From positions 374,845-438,844 of the forward strand of contig NZ_FNHX01000005.1 in NCBI RefSeq assembly GCF_900103405.1: a stretch of 64,000 bases of DNA, given 5' to 3'. Both the position numbers and the translations under genes were made by a program. The DNA comes from Polaromonas sp. JS666. GTDB taxonomy: Bacteria; Pseudomonadota; Gammaproteobacteria; Burkholderiales; Burkholderiaceae_C. The notes under the pieces are model-generated. The model was not told where the DNA came from. It ran no database searches and saw only the letters and a list, made by a program, of their open reading frames with translations. Of this stretch, positions 25,220 through 33,394 are shown piece after piece (within the stretch, counting starts at the first letter, position 1; each line of letters starts with the position of its first letter).

Positions 25220-26077
25220 TTACTTTTCAAGCACGGTGGTGCGAGACGGTGGCAGCGCCCGCGCATCCAGCTGCAGGTTTTTGCGTATGCCGGCATCGAC
25301 CAGCCCGGCCGGCGCGAAGCGGCGCAGCCATTGCAGGCCGCCCGCGCGCGGGCCGGCGGTGTAGCGCAGCCTGGGTTTGGCCGCAAGGGCGGCTTTGAGC
25401 ACGGTGTCGGCCACCACGGCGGGGCTGTCGCCTTGCTCGACAAATTCGCTCATCTTCTGCGTCACGGCCGCGCGGGCCTCGCGGTAGGCCTCGAGCTTCT
25501 CGTCGGGCTCCAGCAGGTTGGCGTCGAACTGCGTGTTGGTGTTCGCCGGCTCTATGACCGACACGCGTATGCCGCGTGTGCGCAGCTCATGGTCCAGCGA
25601 CTCGGAATAGCCTTCCACCGCATGTTTGGTCGCGGCATACAGCGCCATATAGGGCATGGGCAAAAAGCCGAACACCGAGCCCATGTTGAGAATGCGCCCG
25701 CTGCCCTGGCGCCGCATATGCGGCAGCACAGCCCGCGTCATGCGCACCAGCCCGAAAAAATTGGTGTCAAAAATCGCCTGGGCCTGCGCGATGGAGCTTT
25801 CTTCTGCGCCGGCCGGCGCGACCCCAAACCCCGCGTTGTTGACCAGCAGGTCTATGCGGCCTTCGCGCGCGATCAGTGTCCGCACCGCGGCCTCAGCCGA
25901 TTCATCCTGGGTCACGTCCAGGGCCAGCATCTCAAACGGTTTGGCCTGGCCTGCCTGCGCGCCGCGCCGGCTGGTGCCGTAGACCTTGTAGCCGGCTTGC
26001 ACCAGCCGCAGCGCGGTCGCTTCGCCTATGCCCGAGGAGGCGCCCGTCACCAGGGCAATCTTGTTGTGCGTGTTCAT
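25220..26077 (-). CDS. SDR-family oxidoreductase
   Basis: A 285-residue classical SDR: 'ALVTGASSGIGEATALRLV', 'LLVNNAGFG', catalytic Ser near 'MGSVFGFLPM' and 'YAATKHAVEGYSESLDHEL' (Tyr-x-x-x-Lys). 'GTSRRG' after strand 2 indicates NADP(H). First gene of the three-gene oxidoreductase transcript. The promoter region carries a palindrome (26111-26124) that matches one over the start of the divergent-looking but same-strand TetR gene. Confidence 0.92.
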   Translation of the reverse strand: MNTHNKIALVTGASSGIGEATALRLVQAGYKVYGTSRRGAQAGQAKPFEMLALDVTQDESAEAAVRTLIAREGRIDLLVNNAGFGVAPAGAEESSIAQAQAIFDTNFFGLVRMTRAVLPHMRRQGSGRILNMGSVFGFLPMPYMALYAATKHAVEGYSESLDHELRTRGIRVSVIEPANTNTQFDANLLEPDEKLEAYREARAAVTQKMSEFVEQGDSPAVVADTVLKAALAAKPRLRYTAGPRAGGLQWLRRFAPAGLVDAGIRKNLQLDARALPPSRTTVLEK

Positions 26078-26110
26078 GGGGTTCCTTGAGGGTCGTGAAG
26101 CGTGTTTGAC

Positions 26111-26124
26111 ATGATGTTCGTCAT
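26111..26124. promoter_or_regulatory. Putative TetR operator in the oxidoreductase operon promoter
   Basis: ATGATG-TT-CGTCAT, a 14-base near-perfect palindrome, 34-47 bases upstream of the SDR start codon, next to an AT-rich TATATA stretch. It shares the pattern ATGAYG-NN-CRTCAT with the perfect palindrome at 26769-26782 in the TetR gene start. Two matching palindromes at the two places where a local TetR repressor should act support a shared operator. Confidence 0.55.
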
Positions 26125-26167
26125 ATATAAGGGTGAAGAAAAAAAGTGGGCCTACTTCAGGGGGAGA

Positions 26168-26782
26168 TCAAACGGGGGCGGGTGTCAGCTGCTTGATCGC
26201 AGCCTCGCACAGGCTGCCCGCCAGCGCGGGTTCGTCGACCGCGCGCGCCAGCAGCAGGGTGCCGACCATGGTGGCCACTGTCACCAGTGCGCGTTCATGG
26301 GCGCCGGGCTGGCCCCAGTCGGGCGACTGGCGCGCGACCAGGTCAATCATTTCCTTGATGTGGCGTGTGGTGGCGCGGCGCACCTCGGGCGCCTGGCGCG
26401 GCGTCTCAGAGCCTAAGGCCGCCAGCGGGCAGCCCATTTCCACCTGGGCCACATGCTCCGGCGAAAGGTAAGCACTCACCATGGTCGCCAAAGCCTCATC
26501 AGGCGGCGTGGCGGCCACCACACCCGCCACCAGGGCGGCCGACTCGGCACAGGCCCGGGTCGCGGCTTCGGCCAGCATGGCCTCGCGCGAGGCGAAATGC
26601 GCATAAAACCCGCCATGGGTCAGGCCGGCTTCTTTCATGATGTCGGCCACGCCCGTGCCGCCATAACCGCTGCGGCGTATCGCCCGCGCGGCCACGGAGA
26701 CGATGCGTTCGTGCGAGGCCTCCTTGGCGGCGGTCCTGGCATTGATTTTGGGGTGTTTTGCGTTTCGCATGATGCGCATCAT
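26168..26782 (-). CDS. TetR/AcrR-family transcriptional regulator
   Basis: A 204-residue regulator. The HTH region is 'SHERIVSVAARAIRRSGYGG' and 'VADIMKEAGLTHGGFYAHF', the NemR/AcrR-like recognition helix; the C-terminal part is helical and ligand-binding. Three in-frame ATGs (26782, 26779, 26770) are possible and none has a clear ribosome site; conserved sequence starts after the third. A perfect palindrome covers all three. It is likely to repress itself and the oxidoreductase genes that follow, perhaps sensing an electrophile. Confidence 0.9.
   Translation of the reverse strand: MMRIMRNAKHPKINARTAAKEASHERIVSVAARAIRRSGYGGTGVADIMKEAGLTHGGFYAHFASREAMLAEAATRACAESAALVAGVVAATPPDEALATMVSAYLSPEHVAQVEMGCPLAALGSETPRQAPEVRRATTRHIKEMIDLVARQSPDWGQPGAHERALVTVATMVGTLLLARAVDEPALAGSLCEAAIKQLTPAPV
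26769..26782. promoter_or_regulatory. Putative TetR autoregulatory operator over the tetR start
   Basis: ATGATGCGCATCAT is a perfect 14-bp palindrome that covers the alternative start codons of the TetR gene. It has the same half-site as the element at 26111-26124. If the third ATG (26770) is the start, this is a classical operator in the leader. Next to it, at 26803-26828, CGCAGAT occurs three times, a low-complexity repeat seen in many proteobacterial intergenic regions. Confidence 0.5.
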
Positions 26783-27008
26783 ACATTAATTCGAGTTAAT
26801 CCGCAGATGACGCAGATTTCCGCAGATTGAAGAGAAGCAATTGGTATTTGGGACATCGTCCCGCCTCCATGCCAGACATGTTCGCCATGCCCAAGTCCAG
26901 CAGGGTAGGCTAGACTTCCCTCGCGGTAAGCAGCCGTACAGGGGGCCGGCCCAAGAGTCTGCGGCCATGGGCTGCGGTCAAGGCCGTTGCTCTGCAGGAG
27001 TCATTTGC

Positions 27009-28169
27009 ATGCGCCACCTCGCTACCGCCGTCGTTTTGACCCTCCATGCGCTTGCCGCGTCCGCCGCGCAGGCGGGTGTACTTCCACCTCTGGACGAAGC
27101 AGCCGAGCGCCTGCAACGCCAAACACCGGCGCTGATGGCCAGCGCCGGGGTGCCGGGGCTATCCATGGCACTCGTCACCGACAAAGGATTAGCCTGGCAC
27201 GGTACCTTCGGCCTGGCCAATGCGCGCACGCGGGAACCGGTGGTGGAAGACACCGTGTTCGAGGCCGCTTCACTGAGTAAAACGGTTTTCACCTATGCGG
27301 TGTTGCAACTCGTGGACGCCGGCCTGCTTGAGCTGGACGCTCCGCTCGTGCGCTACCTCCCGGGTGGCTATGAAGTGGGAGAAGATCCGCGCCTTGCGCA
27401 GATGACGGCGCGCCATGTGCTGAGCCATCGCACGGGCTTTCCGAATTGGAGGCCGGCGGGCGCACCTTTGACGATTCATTTCACGCCGGGTGATCGCTTC
27501 AGCTATTCAGGGGAAGGCTTTGTCTACCTTGCCCGTGTGGTGGAACGCATCACCGGGGAAAGCACCGAGCGCACGGTCAAGCGGCTGGTTTTTGAACCCC
27601 TGGGCATGCTGCACAGCAGCTTCCTCTGGCAAGACAGCCATGCGCAACACAAGGTTTTCGGCCATGACACTCGCGGCGAGCCGCAAGGGCAGCGGCGCTG
27701 GACGTCCGCGAACCCGGCCTCCAGCCTGAGCACCACGGCAGCTGATTTCGGGCGCTTCTTGGTCGCGGTTTTAAACGGTGAACGATTGAAACCGGACACC
27801 GCCGCGGAGATGCTGCGCAGCCAGGTTCGCGTGGGGCCATTTACCAGCAGCATCGGCCGGCCGGCAACACCGCTTTCGGACGAAGTCAGCTGGGGCCTCG
27901 GTTGGGGGCTGCAACAACGAAACGGGGACGAAGCGTTTTGGCACTGGGGCGACAACGGAAACACCAAGGCCTTCGCAGTGGTATCGCGCACGCATAGCCG
28001 TGGCCTCGTGTTCTTTGCAAACAGCGTGAACGGCCTGTCAATTGCAGCAGACCTCGTGGCCTTGGCCATGGGGGAGGGAGGGCAGCCGGGTCTGGAATGG
28101 CTAGCCTACCGGCGCTGGCAGAACCTGCCGCCCGGCAGTCGCCGCGATGCAGGTGTTGCGGGGCCTTGA
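27009..28169 (+). CDS. Serine beta-lactamase-fold hydrolase (class C/esterase-like)
   Basis: A 386-residue exported enzyme. Signal peptide 'RHLATAVVLTLHALAASAAQ'. Catalytic motifs: 'SLSK' (S88, K91), 'YSG' (Y166) in place of YxN, and 'HWG' (H312-G314) in place of KTG. This triad variant is common in esterases and D-aminopeptidase/PBP-like homologues rather than in true resistance enzymes. ATG at 27009 follows AGGAG; an earlier open frame lacks a start. It could be a peptidase, esterase or weak beta-lactamase; the environment (IS relic downstream) hints at exchange. Confidence 0.88.
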   Translation: MRHLATAVVLTLHALAASAAQAGVLPPLDEAAERLQRQTPALMASAGVPGLSMALVTDKGLAWHGTFGLANARTREPVVEDTVFEAASLSKTVFTYAVLQLVDAGLLELDAPLVRYLPGGYEVGEDPRLAQMTARHVLSHRTGFPNWRPAGAPLTIHFTPGDRFSYSGEGFVYLARVVERITGESTERTVKRLVFEPLGMLHSSFLWQDSHAQHKVFGHDTRGEPQGQRRWTSANPASSLSTTAADFGRFLVAVLNGERLKPDTAAEMLRSQVRVGPFTSSIGRPATPLSDEVSWGLGWGLQQRNGDEAFWHWGDNGNTKAFAVVSRTHSRGLVFFANSVNGLSIAADLVALAMGEGGQPGLEWLAYRRWQNLPPGSRRDAGVAGP

Positions 28170-28322
28170 GTGCTTTAGCAGGGGCGCGCTGCAATCTGCC
28201 AGTGATGCGGGATTGCTGCTGATGGTAGCTGGATAGTGCCAGGAGTCTGCCGAGGAGACTGCTGAGGCGAGAGCGATTGCTAACAGGACGACTAGCTTTG
28301 CGATTTGCAGCAGGATATCCAT
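28101..28322 (-). CDS. Possible small secreted peptide, doubtful
   Basis: A 73-residue frame starting at ATG 28322 reads a signal-peptide-like start ('LLQIAKLVVLLAIALASAVS' then 'SADSW') and then an unstructured tail with two cysteines. It overlaps the end of the beta-lactamase-fold gene tail to tail (28101-28169) and lies at the edge of an IS21 relic, so it may be debris. No ribosome site seen. Confidence 0.3.
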   Translation of the reverse strand: MDILLQIAKLVVLLAIALASAVSSADSWHYPATISSNPASLADCSAPLLKHSRPRNTCIAATAGRQVLPAPVG

Positions 28323-28334
28323 CGGGAATTCGGT

Positions 28335-28444
28335 TCCTGTACGCTTTGAAATTTCGCGAATGGACATCTGATTCCGCCACACCCAACGCCTGATGGAACT
28401 CAATGTCGCCACATCTATCACTCTCAATTTTTCCTGCTTTGACA
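28335..28444 (-). pseudogene. IS21-family transposase (istA) 5' relic with left terminus
   Basis: Read on the minus strand, GTG at 28421 starts 'IDVATLSSIRRWVWRNQ' then 'MSIREISKRTG', which matches the N-terminal HTH of IS21-type IstA proteins (consensus ...IRRW...MSIREIARRTG...). After RTG, near 28335, the match ends where the family would continue with S/LRNT. A TG-starting terminus, TGTCAAAGC, lies at 28444 just upstream, as expected for an IS21 left end. No other transposase part is seen nearby. Confidence 0.75.
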
Positions 28445-28541
28445 GCCAGCAGGGTAGGGCTTATGTGGGCGACAAAGCGGCCAATCAATGATTGCCAAAT
28501 ATGCAGGCCGTGATCTTTACGAACATCTTGTGAGTTTTCGG

Positions 28542-30023
28542 CTAGCTCTCTGAGGAGGAGCCCTTTCTGAACTTGCCACGAATAGTCAGAATGATCAAAG
28601 CAACGATGCCAATTGATCCGAGTGCTTGGATCAACGATGCCGAATACATCCATAGGGAATGCAGCTCAACCAAACCCTTGTCGGAAAAAAGTGCAAGAGG
28701 ATTAAATGCATTTTGCAAAGAAAGTGCCACACCAGGATAGTCTGCAATAGAACCTTGCGACTTGACGGATAAGAACGCGTTAGGAAGCATTTGAAATACG
28801 GCACCAAAAACTGCATTCCAAAGAATAAACACGAGTATCGCTCTAGATAACGTTTGTCCATATCCACAAACCGCGTCTTGAAACCACGACAAGGCGGTTT
28901 CTACTGGGTCACCCGTTGCGACAGATCGCTCTGATCTTTGCTCTAGCGCATAAAACACAATCTCTTGACGCGAGTCTTTCTGCTGACCGAAATGCGCCTT
29001 GAGTACTCGATAGGACGCCACATCTGCGGGCGTGCAACTGGATTTGAACAGAGACCCTGCCGCTGTAAAACGACAGGCCCTAAATCTTGTGTTTGGATGA
29101 AACTTAACGCCATGGAAATCAGGCGCTTTCTCGAAATTCGAGCTGGAAAAAATTAGGGGCTTTGAAAACGTTGAATTCAGAAAACGTATTGGCTCTTCTA
29201 TGAACTCGCAATTTCCAAATGTCGCTAAGCCTTGAAAATGACAAGAGAGCAGATCGATACGGCGAAATTTCGTCTCAATCGCCCGAAATGCTCCCTCAAA
29301 AGTTCGCCGATCAAATGTCATTCTCTCAATCACGCAACCTGCAATACTGACATCTGCTGCGATACTTGAGGGGGTGCTAGCAGTCCAATCCAGGATGCAT
29401 TTGTGCGACTCAGCTCGAGAATTTACCTGGATCCTAGAACCGTCAACTACTATTTCTTCTTGGTAGCTGTTTAAATGATCTGATAGGGTGAGCTTTCCGG
29501 CGTTCATCCAAGTAATAGTCAGTCCTCGCCGAAATTGCGTATTGCTGAATCTGATATTCGCATCGCTGTAAATCTCAACGCGCAAAGGCGACAAAAATTC
29601 CGTTAGGGTCGTGACAAGATAGTTGTCTTTGAGTCGGACAGTTACGGGACCGTCTACATGCACAGCGGTTAAATCAATAAAAATATTGGGCCGCTCTATC
29701 TTGTCCCAATCAAATTGGGTAACACCCTCCTTGAGTTCCCTCAAGAAATTAAGAAACTCTTGAACATACTCTGATTTGACGCTGATGATCTTGCTATTCC
29801 CAAAATCATCGCTGCGAAGACTAGGTACATTAGCGCTGGCAGAAATTTGATATGCGCAGTCTTCTAGACTTTGATGAGATTTCTTGAGTAAATGTGTGAA
29901 GGCTTCAGACAACTGCTTAAGCTGTTCCTCACTATGCCTCTGATCTCTTAGCAGTTGATCAAGACTCCGGAAAAGCCATTTCCACTGCGCTTGTCGGGCA
30001 ATCTCTGCTTCGTCCTCCTTCAT
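28542..30023 (-). CDS. AT-richer membrane protein with beta-solenoid-like middle, unknown function
   Basis: A 493-residue protein. The N-terminal 60 residues are a charged helix ('RSLDQLLRDQRHSEEQLKQL'). The middle (about 150-350) consists of short beta-like units with regularly spaced aromatic/Cys residues ('FRRIDLLSCHFQGLATFGNC', 'LIFSSSNFEKAPDFHGVKF') as in pentapeptide-like solenoids. Then comes 'SYRVLKAHFGQQKDSRQEIV', a motif that occurs in pentapeptide-repeat membrane proteins. The end has two helices ('AILVFILWNAVFGAVFQML', 'LGSIGIVALIILTIRGKF'). It is clearly more AT-rich than its neighbours and next to an IS21 relic, so probably acquired. No defence or toxin motif is recognised. Confidence 0.75.
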   Translation of the reverse strand: MKEDEAEIARQAQWKWLFRSLDQLLRDQRHSEEQLKQLSEAFTHLLKKSHQSLEDCAYQISASANVPSLRSDDFGNSKIISVKSEYVQEFLNFLRELKEGVTQFDWDKIERPNIFIDLTAVHVDGPVTVRLKDNYLVTTLTEFLSPLRVEIYSDANIRFSNTQFRRGLTITWMNAGKLTLSDHLNSYQEEIVVDGSRIQVNSRAESHKCILDWTASTPSSIAADVSIAGCVIERMTFDRRTFEGAFRAIETKFRRIDLLSCHFQGLATFGNCEFIEEPIRFLNSTFSKPLIFSSSNFEKAPDFHGVKFHPNTRFRACRFTAAGSLFKSSCTPADVASYRVLKAHFGQQKDSRQEIVFYALEQRSERSVATGDPVETALSWFQDAVCGYGQTLSRAILVFILWNAVFGAVFQMLPNAFLSVKSQGSIADYPGVALSLQNAFNPLALFSDKGLVELHSLWMYSASLIQALGSIGIVALIILTIRGKFRKGSSSES

Positions 30024-30041
30024 CCTAGCCTCCCGTTTCTT

Positions 30042-30260
30042 CTAAGTACGCGTGACCTCTCGTTCACGTTCTGGTACGTGTGACCTTAGCTCCTCTGAGC
30101 AGTTGGATTCGACCGAACACCGGTAGCGGCGCTTGGCTCCATTACTCAGTAACCAGAAACCCTGCCAGGCGTACAGCGTGCTTATAGGGATTTTTAGGTA
30201 CGGTAAGGCCTGATCGAATAGGCTATATCTCCGCGATTCTGTCCCTCTATTCGGGGACAT
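30042..30260 (-). CDS. Small HTH-like frame, possible pseudogene
   Basis: A 72-residue frame with ATG at 30260. The middle, 'LPYLKIPISTLYAWQG', resembles the helix-turn-helix of excisionase/AlpA-type proteins (…V-P-x-S-T-L-Y-x-W…), followed by 'NGAKRRYRCS' in the place of the usual RYR-x-x-D wing. The tail 'RSHVPEREREV' does not fit the family, so it could be frameshifted. It lies in the AT-richer segment upstream of the membrane protein gene. Confidence 0.35.
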   Translation of the reverse strand: MSPNRGTESRRYSLFDQALPYLKIPISTLYAWQGFWLLSNGAKRRYRCSVESNCSEELRSHVPEREREVTRT

Positions 30261-30266
30261 TCGCCA

Positions 30267-31370
30267 TCAAAGAATCCGGTTAAACCAAAGCAACGACAAA
30301 CTAGCCGACACCAAGGCCAGCGCAGCCGCCAGCAGCGCCAGCAGCCCGGAAATCTCGGTTTCTTTTTTCTCAATCGCGAGGCGCGAACTCAGCGTTTCAT
30401 AGACCTTCTTCAAGTCCGCCGCGGTGCCCGCATAAAAGTACTCGGCCTGCGTGGTGCGGGCAATGCCTTTCAAGGTTTCTTCGTCGAGCTTGACGCGCAT
30501 GGACCAGCCTTCAAACCCAATCGTTTCCCCATCCACCGTGCCCACGCCCACGGTGTAGACACGCACGCCGCGGTCGGCGGCGGCTTTGGCGGCGTCCAGC
30601 GAGTCCACGCCTGTGGTGCGCTGGCCGTCGGTCAGCAGGATGATGGCGCCCGAGGTGTAGGAGCCGGGGGCGACGGGGACAAACTCTTTTTTGGCGGCGG
30701 CGTTTTTGTCGGGGTTGAGGGCCTGGTCTATGGAGGTGCCGCGCGGTTTGTCGCGGCCATATTGCATGGAGGCCAAATCAATGCCGGCATCGGGGAACAG
30801 TTCGGCCAGCGAGACGACGATGCCGTTGCCGATGGCGGTGCCGCGCTGTAATTGGAATTTGTCGATGGCGACGACCAGGTCTTCGCGGCTCAGCGTGGGT
30901 TGCTGCACGACGGAGGCCGTGCCGGCGAATGCGACTATGCCCACGCGCACATTGCGCGGCAAATCGGCGAGGAAAGCCTTGGCGGCGTTTTGTGCGGCGA
31001 CCAGGCGGTTCGGCAACACGTCGGCGGCGCGCATGCTGCCCGAGACGTCCATGGCCAGGATGATGGTTTCGCGCTGTGAGGGCAGGCTGATGACGGCAAA
31101 GGGCCGCGAGGCCGCGACCAGCATGGCGGCGATGGACAGCAAAAACAGCAGCGGCGGCACATGGCGCCTGAAGCCCTGGCCGCGGCCCATGGCTTCGCGC
31201 ACGATGGAGAGGCTGGCATAGCGCAATGCCATCTTTTTCTTGCGGCGCAGCAGCCAGATATAGACCAGCACCAGCAGAGGAATGACAAGCAGCAGCCACA
31301 GAAATTCCGGCCACAAAAAGTTCGGCCAAGGCAGTTTGGCGATGAAGGAGGTGAACCCGCTGAAGTTCAT
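30267..31370 (-). CDS. VWA-domain membrane protein (BatA-like)
   Basis: A 367-residue protein. Two N-terminal helices ('EFLWLLLVIPLLVLVYIWL', 'VPPLLFLLSIAAMLVAASR'), a von Willebrand A domain with MIDAS 'MDVSGSMRA' (D108, S110, S112) and 'LLTDGQRTTG', and a C-terminal helix. Proteins of this layout work with MoxR ATPases and DUF58 proteins in assembling or protecting envelope complexes. It lies 22 bases after the DUF58 gene. Only one VWA gene is present; BatB, BatC and BatD partners are not in the window. Confidence 0.92.
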   Translation of the reverse strand: MNFSGFTSFIAKLPWPNFLWPEFLWLLLVIPLLVLVYIWLLRRKKKMALRYASLSIVREAMGRGQGFRRHVPPLLFLLSIAAMLVAASRPFAVISLPSQRETIILAMDVSGSMRAADVLPNRLVAAQNAAKAFLADLPRNVRVGIVAFAGTASVVQQPTLSREDLVVAIDKFQLQRGTAIGNGIVVSLAELFPDAGIDLASMQYGRDKPRGTSIDQALNPDKNAAAKKEFVPVAPGSYTSGAIILLTDGQRTTGVDSLDAAKAAADRGVRVYTVGVGTVDGETIGFEGWSMRVKLDEETLKGIARTTQAEYFYAGTAADLKKVYETLSSRLAIEKKETEISGLLALLAAALALVSASLSLLWFNRIL

Positions 31371-31392
31371 GATGGGAGGTCCTTGGGTCGGC

Positions 31393-32367
31393 TCAGGCAG
31401 CGCGCTTGAGGTGGGCCGGCAATGCGGCGCCGCTGGCGCCGGTGCTGCGGCTGCGGCGCTTGCGCAGTTCGGTGAAGCGCATGATGGCGTCGACGAGATC
31501 GTCGTCGGTGGACAGCTCCAGCGCGTCGACGCCGGCGCGCGCCAGGGCTTGCCTTAACTCGGCCTCGCGCTGGGCCGCGATGCGCGCAAAGCGTTTTCGG
31601 AAACCCGCGTCATGGGTGTCGACCAGCAACTGCTCGCCGGTTTCGGCATCGCGTATCGGGATCAGGCCCAGGTCGGGCAGGTCCAGCTCCAGCGGGTCCA
31701 GCAGGCGCACGGCCACAACCTCGTGGCGGCGGGCCAGCTGGCCCAAAGGTTTTTCCCAGCCGGGTTCGCTGATGAAGTCGGACACCACAAACACGGTGGA
31801 GCGCCGGCGCAGCAGGTTGGCGGCGGATTCGAGCAGCTCGTGCAGGCGGGTGCTGCCCAGCTCGGTGATTTCAGGGCGGGTTTGCAGGGTGTGCAGCAAA
31901 TGCAGCACATGGTGGCGGCCGCCGCGCGCGGGGAGCACGGCGTCGACGCCGGAGCCATAGAGCATGGCGCCCACGCGGTTGCCGTGGCGGGTCAGCATGC
32001 GGGCCAGCACGGCAACAAACTCGGCAGACACATTGCGCTTGCGCTGCTCGCTGGAGCCGAAGTCCATGGAGGGGCTCAAGTCCAGCAAAAACCAGGCGCT
32101 CATCTCGCGGTCTTCGGTGAAGACGCGCACATGGGGTTGCTCCAGCCGCGCGGTGACGTTCCAGTCGATATGGCGCACGTCGTCATGGTGCTGGTATTCA
32201 CGCAGGTCGGCCAAATCCATGCCGGTGCCGCGCAGCAGGGTGCGGTAGTCGCCCTGCAGCAGGCCGTCGAGGCGGCGCAGCACCGTCCACTCGAGCCGGC
32301 GCAGCAGCTGGTCGGCTGTGGCGGCGGCTCTGGCGGGTTGGGCGGGTTCAGGCGGCGAGTTTTTCAT
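31393..32367 (-). CDS. DUF58-domain protein
   Basis: A 324-residue soluble protein. The DUF58 signature 'DLREYQHHDDVRHIDWNVTA' is at about 55-75, followed by a VWA-like fold: 'WFLLDLSPSMDFGS' with a MIDAS-like D-x-S-x-S and 'TVFVVSDFISEPGW'. The start overlaps the end of the moxR gene by 20 bases, so translation is coupled. It is the middle partner of the MoxR/DUF58/VWA set and likely binds the ATPase. Confidence 0.92.
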   Translation of the reverse strand: MKNSPPEPAQPARAAATADQLLRRLEWTVLRRLDGLLQGDYRTLLRGTGMDLADLREYQHHDDVRHIDWNVTARLEQPHVRVFTEDREMSAWFLLDLSPSMDFGSSEQRKRNVSAEFVAVLARMLTRHGNRVGAMLYGSGVDAVLPARGGRHHVLHLLHTLQTRPEITELGSTRLHELLESAANLLRRRSTVFVVSDFISEPGWEKPLGQLARRHEVVAVRLLDPLELDLPDLGLIPIRDAETGEQLLVDTHDAGFRKRFARIAAQREAELRQALARAGVDALELSTDDDLVDAIMRFTELRKRRSRSTGASGAALPAHLKRAA

Positions 32368-33361
32368 GCTCGAGTGGTTTGGCTGGGGGCGGAATCTTTG
32401 CCATGATTTTTGCGATCAGGCCGTCTGCCGAGAGACCTTCAGAGAGCGCCTCATAAGACAGCACCAGCCGGTGCCTGAACACATCGGGCACCAGGTCCGT
32501 CATGTCCTCGGGCAGGGCATAGCTGCGGCCGCGCAGCAGGGCCAGGGCGCGTGCGCCTTCGGTCAGGTTGATGGTGGCGCGCGGGCTGGCGCCGAAGGTG
32601 ATAAAGCGCTGCAAGTCTTTGAGCCCATGCTTGACGGGCGTGCGTGTGGCCGAGACCAGGCGCACCGCGTACTGCACCAGCGAAGGGTCGACATAAATGC
32701 GCCGGCATTCAGCCTGCAGGGCGGCGAGCTGCTCGGTGGTGGCGACGGCGCTCACGGCCACGGCCGGGCCGGTGACGCGCTGGACGATGACAAACTCTTC
32801 CTCGTCGGTCGGGTAGTCGATCAGCACCTTCATCATGAAGCGGTCCACCTGCGCCTCGGGCAGCGGGTAGGTGCCTTCGGTTTCTATCGGGTTTTGCGTG
32901 GCCATGACCAGGAAGGGCTCGGGCACCTTGTGGGTGGTGCCGGCTATCGTGACCTGGCGCTCCTGCATGACTTCCAGCAGCGCGCTTTGCACCTTGGCGG
33001 GCGCGCGGTTGATTTCATCGGCCAGCAGCAGGTTGGTGAAGACCGGGCCCAGCGAGGTGCTGAACTCGCCGGTTTTCTGGTTGTAGATGCGGGTGCCCAC
33101 CAGGTCGGCCGGCACCAGGTCGGGCGTGAACTGGATGCGCTTGAACTGGCCCTGCACGGTGTTGGCCAGGGTCTTGATGGTCAGGGTCTTGGCCAGGCCC
33201 GGCACGCCTTCGACCAGCAGATGGCCCTGGGCCAGGATGGCGACCATGACACGCTCAAGGAAGCGGTCCTGGCCGACGACCACACGCTTGACCTCGTAAA
33301 GAATCTGCTCCATGAGCTGGGCGGTGTCGTGGTTGGCGTTTTCTGGGGTCGTGTGGTCCAT
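32348..33361 (-). CDS. MoxR-family AAA+ ATPase
   Basis: A 337-residue AAA+ protein: Walker A 'LVEGVPGLAKTLTIKT', Walker B 'LLADEINRAPAKVQSALLEV', sensor 1 'FLVMATQNPIE', and C-terminal lid with 'ASPRATINLTEGARALALL'. MoxR proteins are chaperone-like ATPases that activate metal-dependent or envelope targets with VWA partners. First gene of the MoxR/DUF58/VWA set, 33 bases after the trypsin-like protease gene. Confidence 0.95.
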   Translation of the reverse strand: MDHTTPENANHDTAQLMEQILYEVKRVVVGQDRFLERVMVAILAQGHLLVEGVPGLAKTLTIKTLANTVQGQFKRIQFTPDLVPADLVGTRIYNQKTGEFSTSLGPVFTNLLLADEINRAPAKVQSALLEVMQERQVTIAGTTHKVPEPFLVMATQNPIETEGTYPLPEAQVDRFMMKVLIDYPTDEEEFVIVQRVTGPAVAVSAVATTEQLAALQAECRRIYVDPSLVQYAVRLVSATRTPVKHGLKDLQRFITFGASPRATINLTEGARALALLRGRSYALPEDMTDLVPDVFRHRLVLSYEALSEGLSADGLIAKIMAKIPPPAKPLEHEKLAA

Positions 33362-33394
33362 GCGTCAGTCCTTGATGGGTGAGGTCGGGGATGT

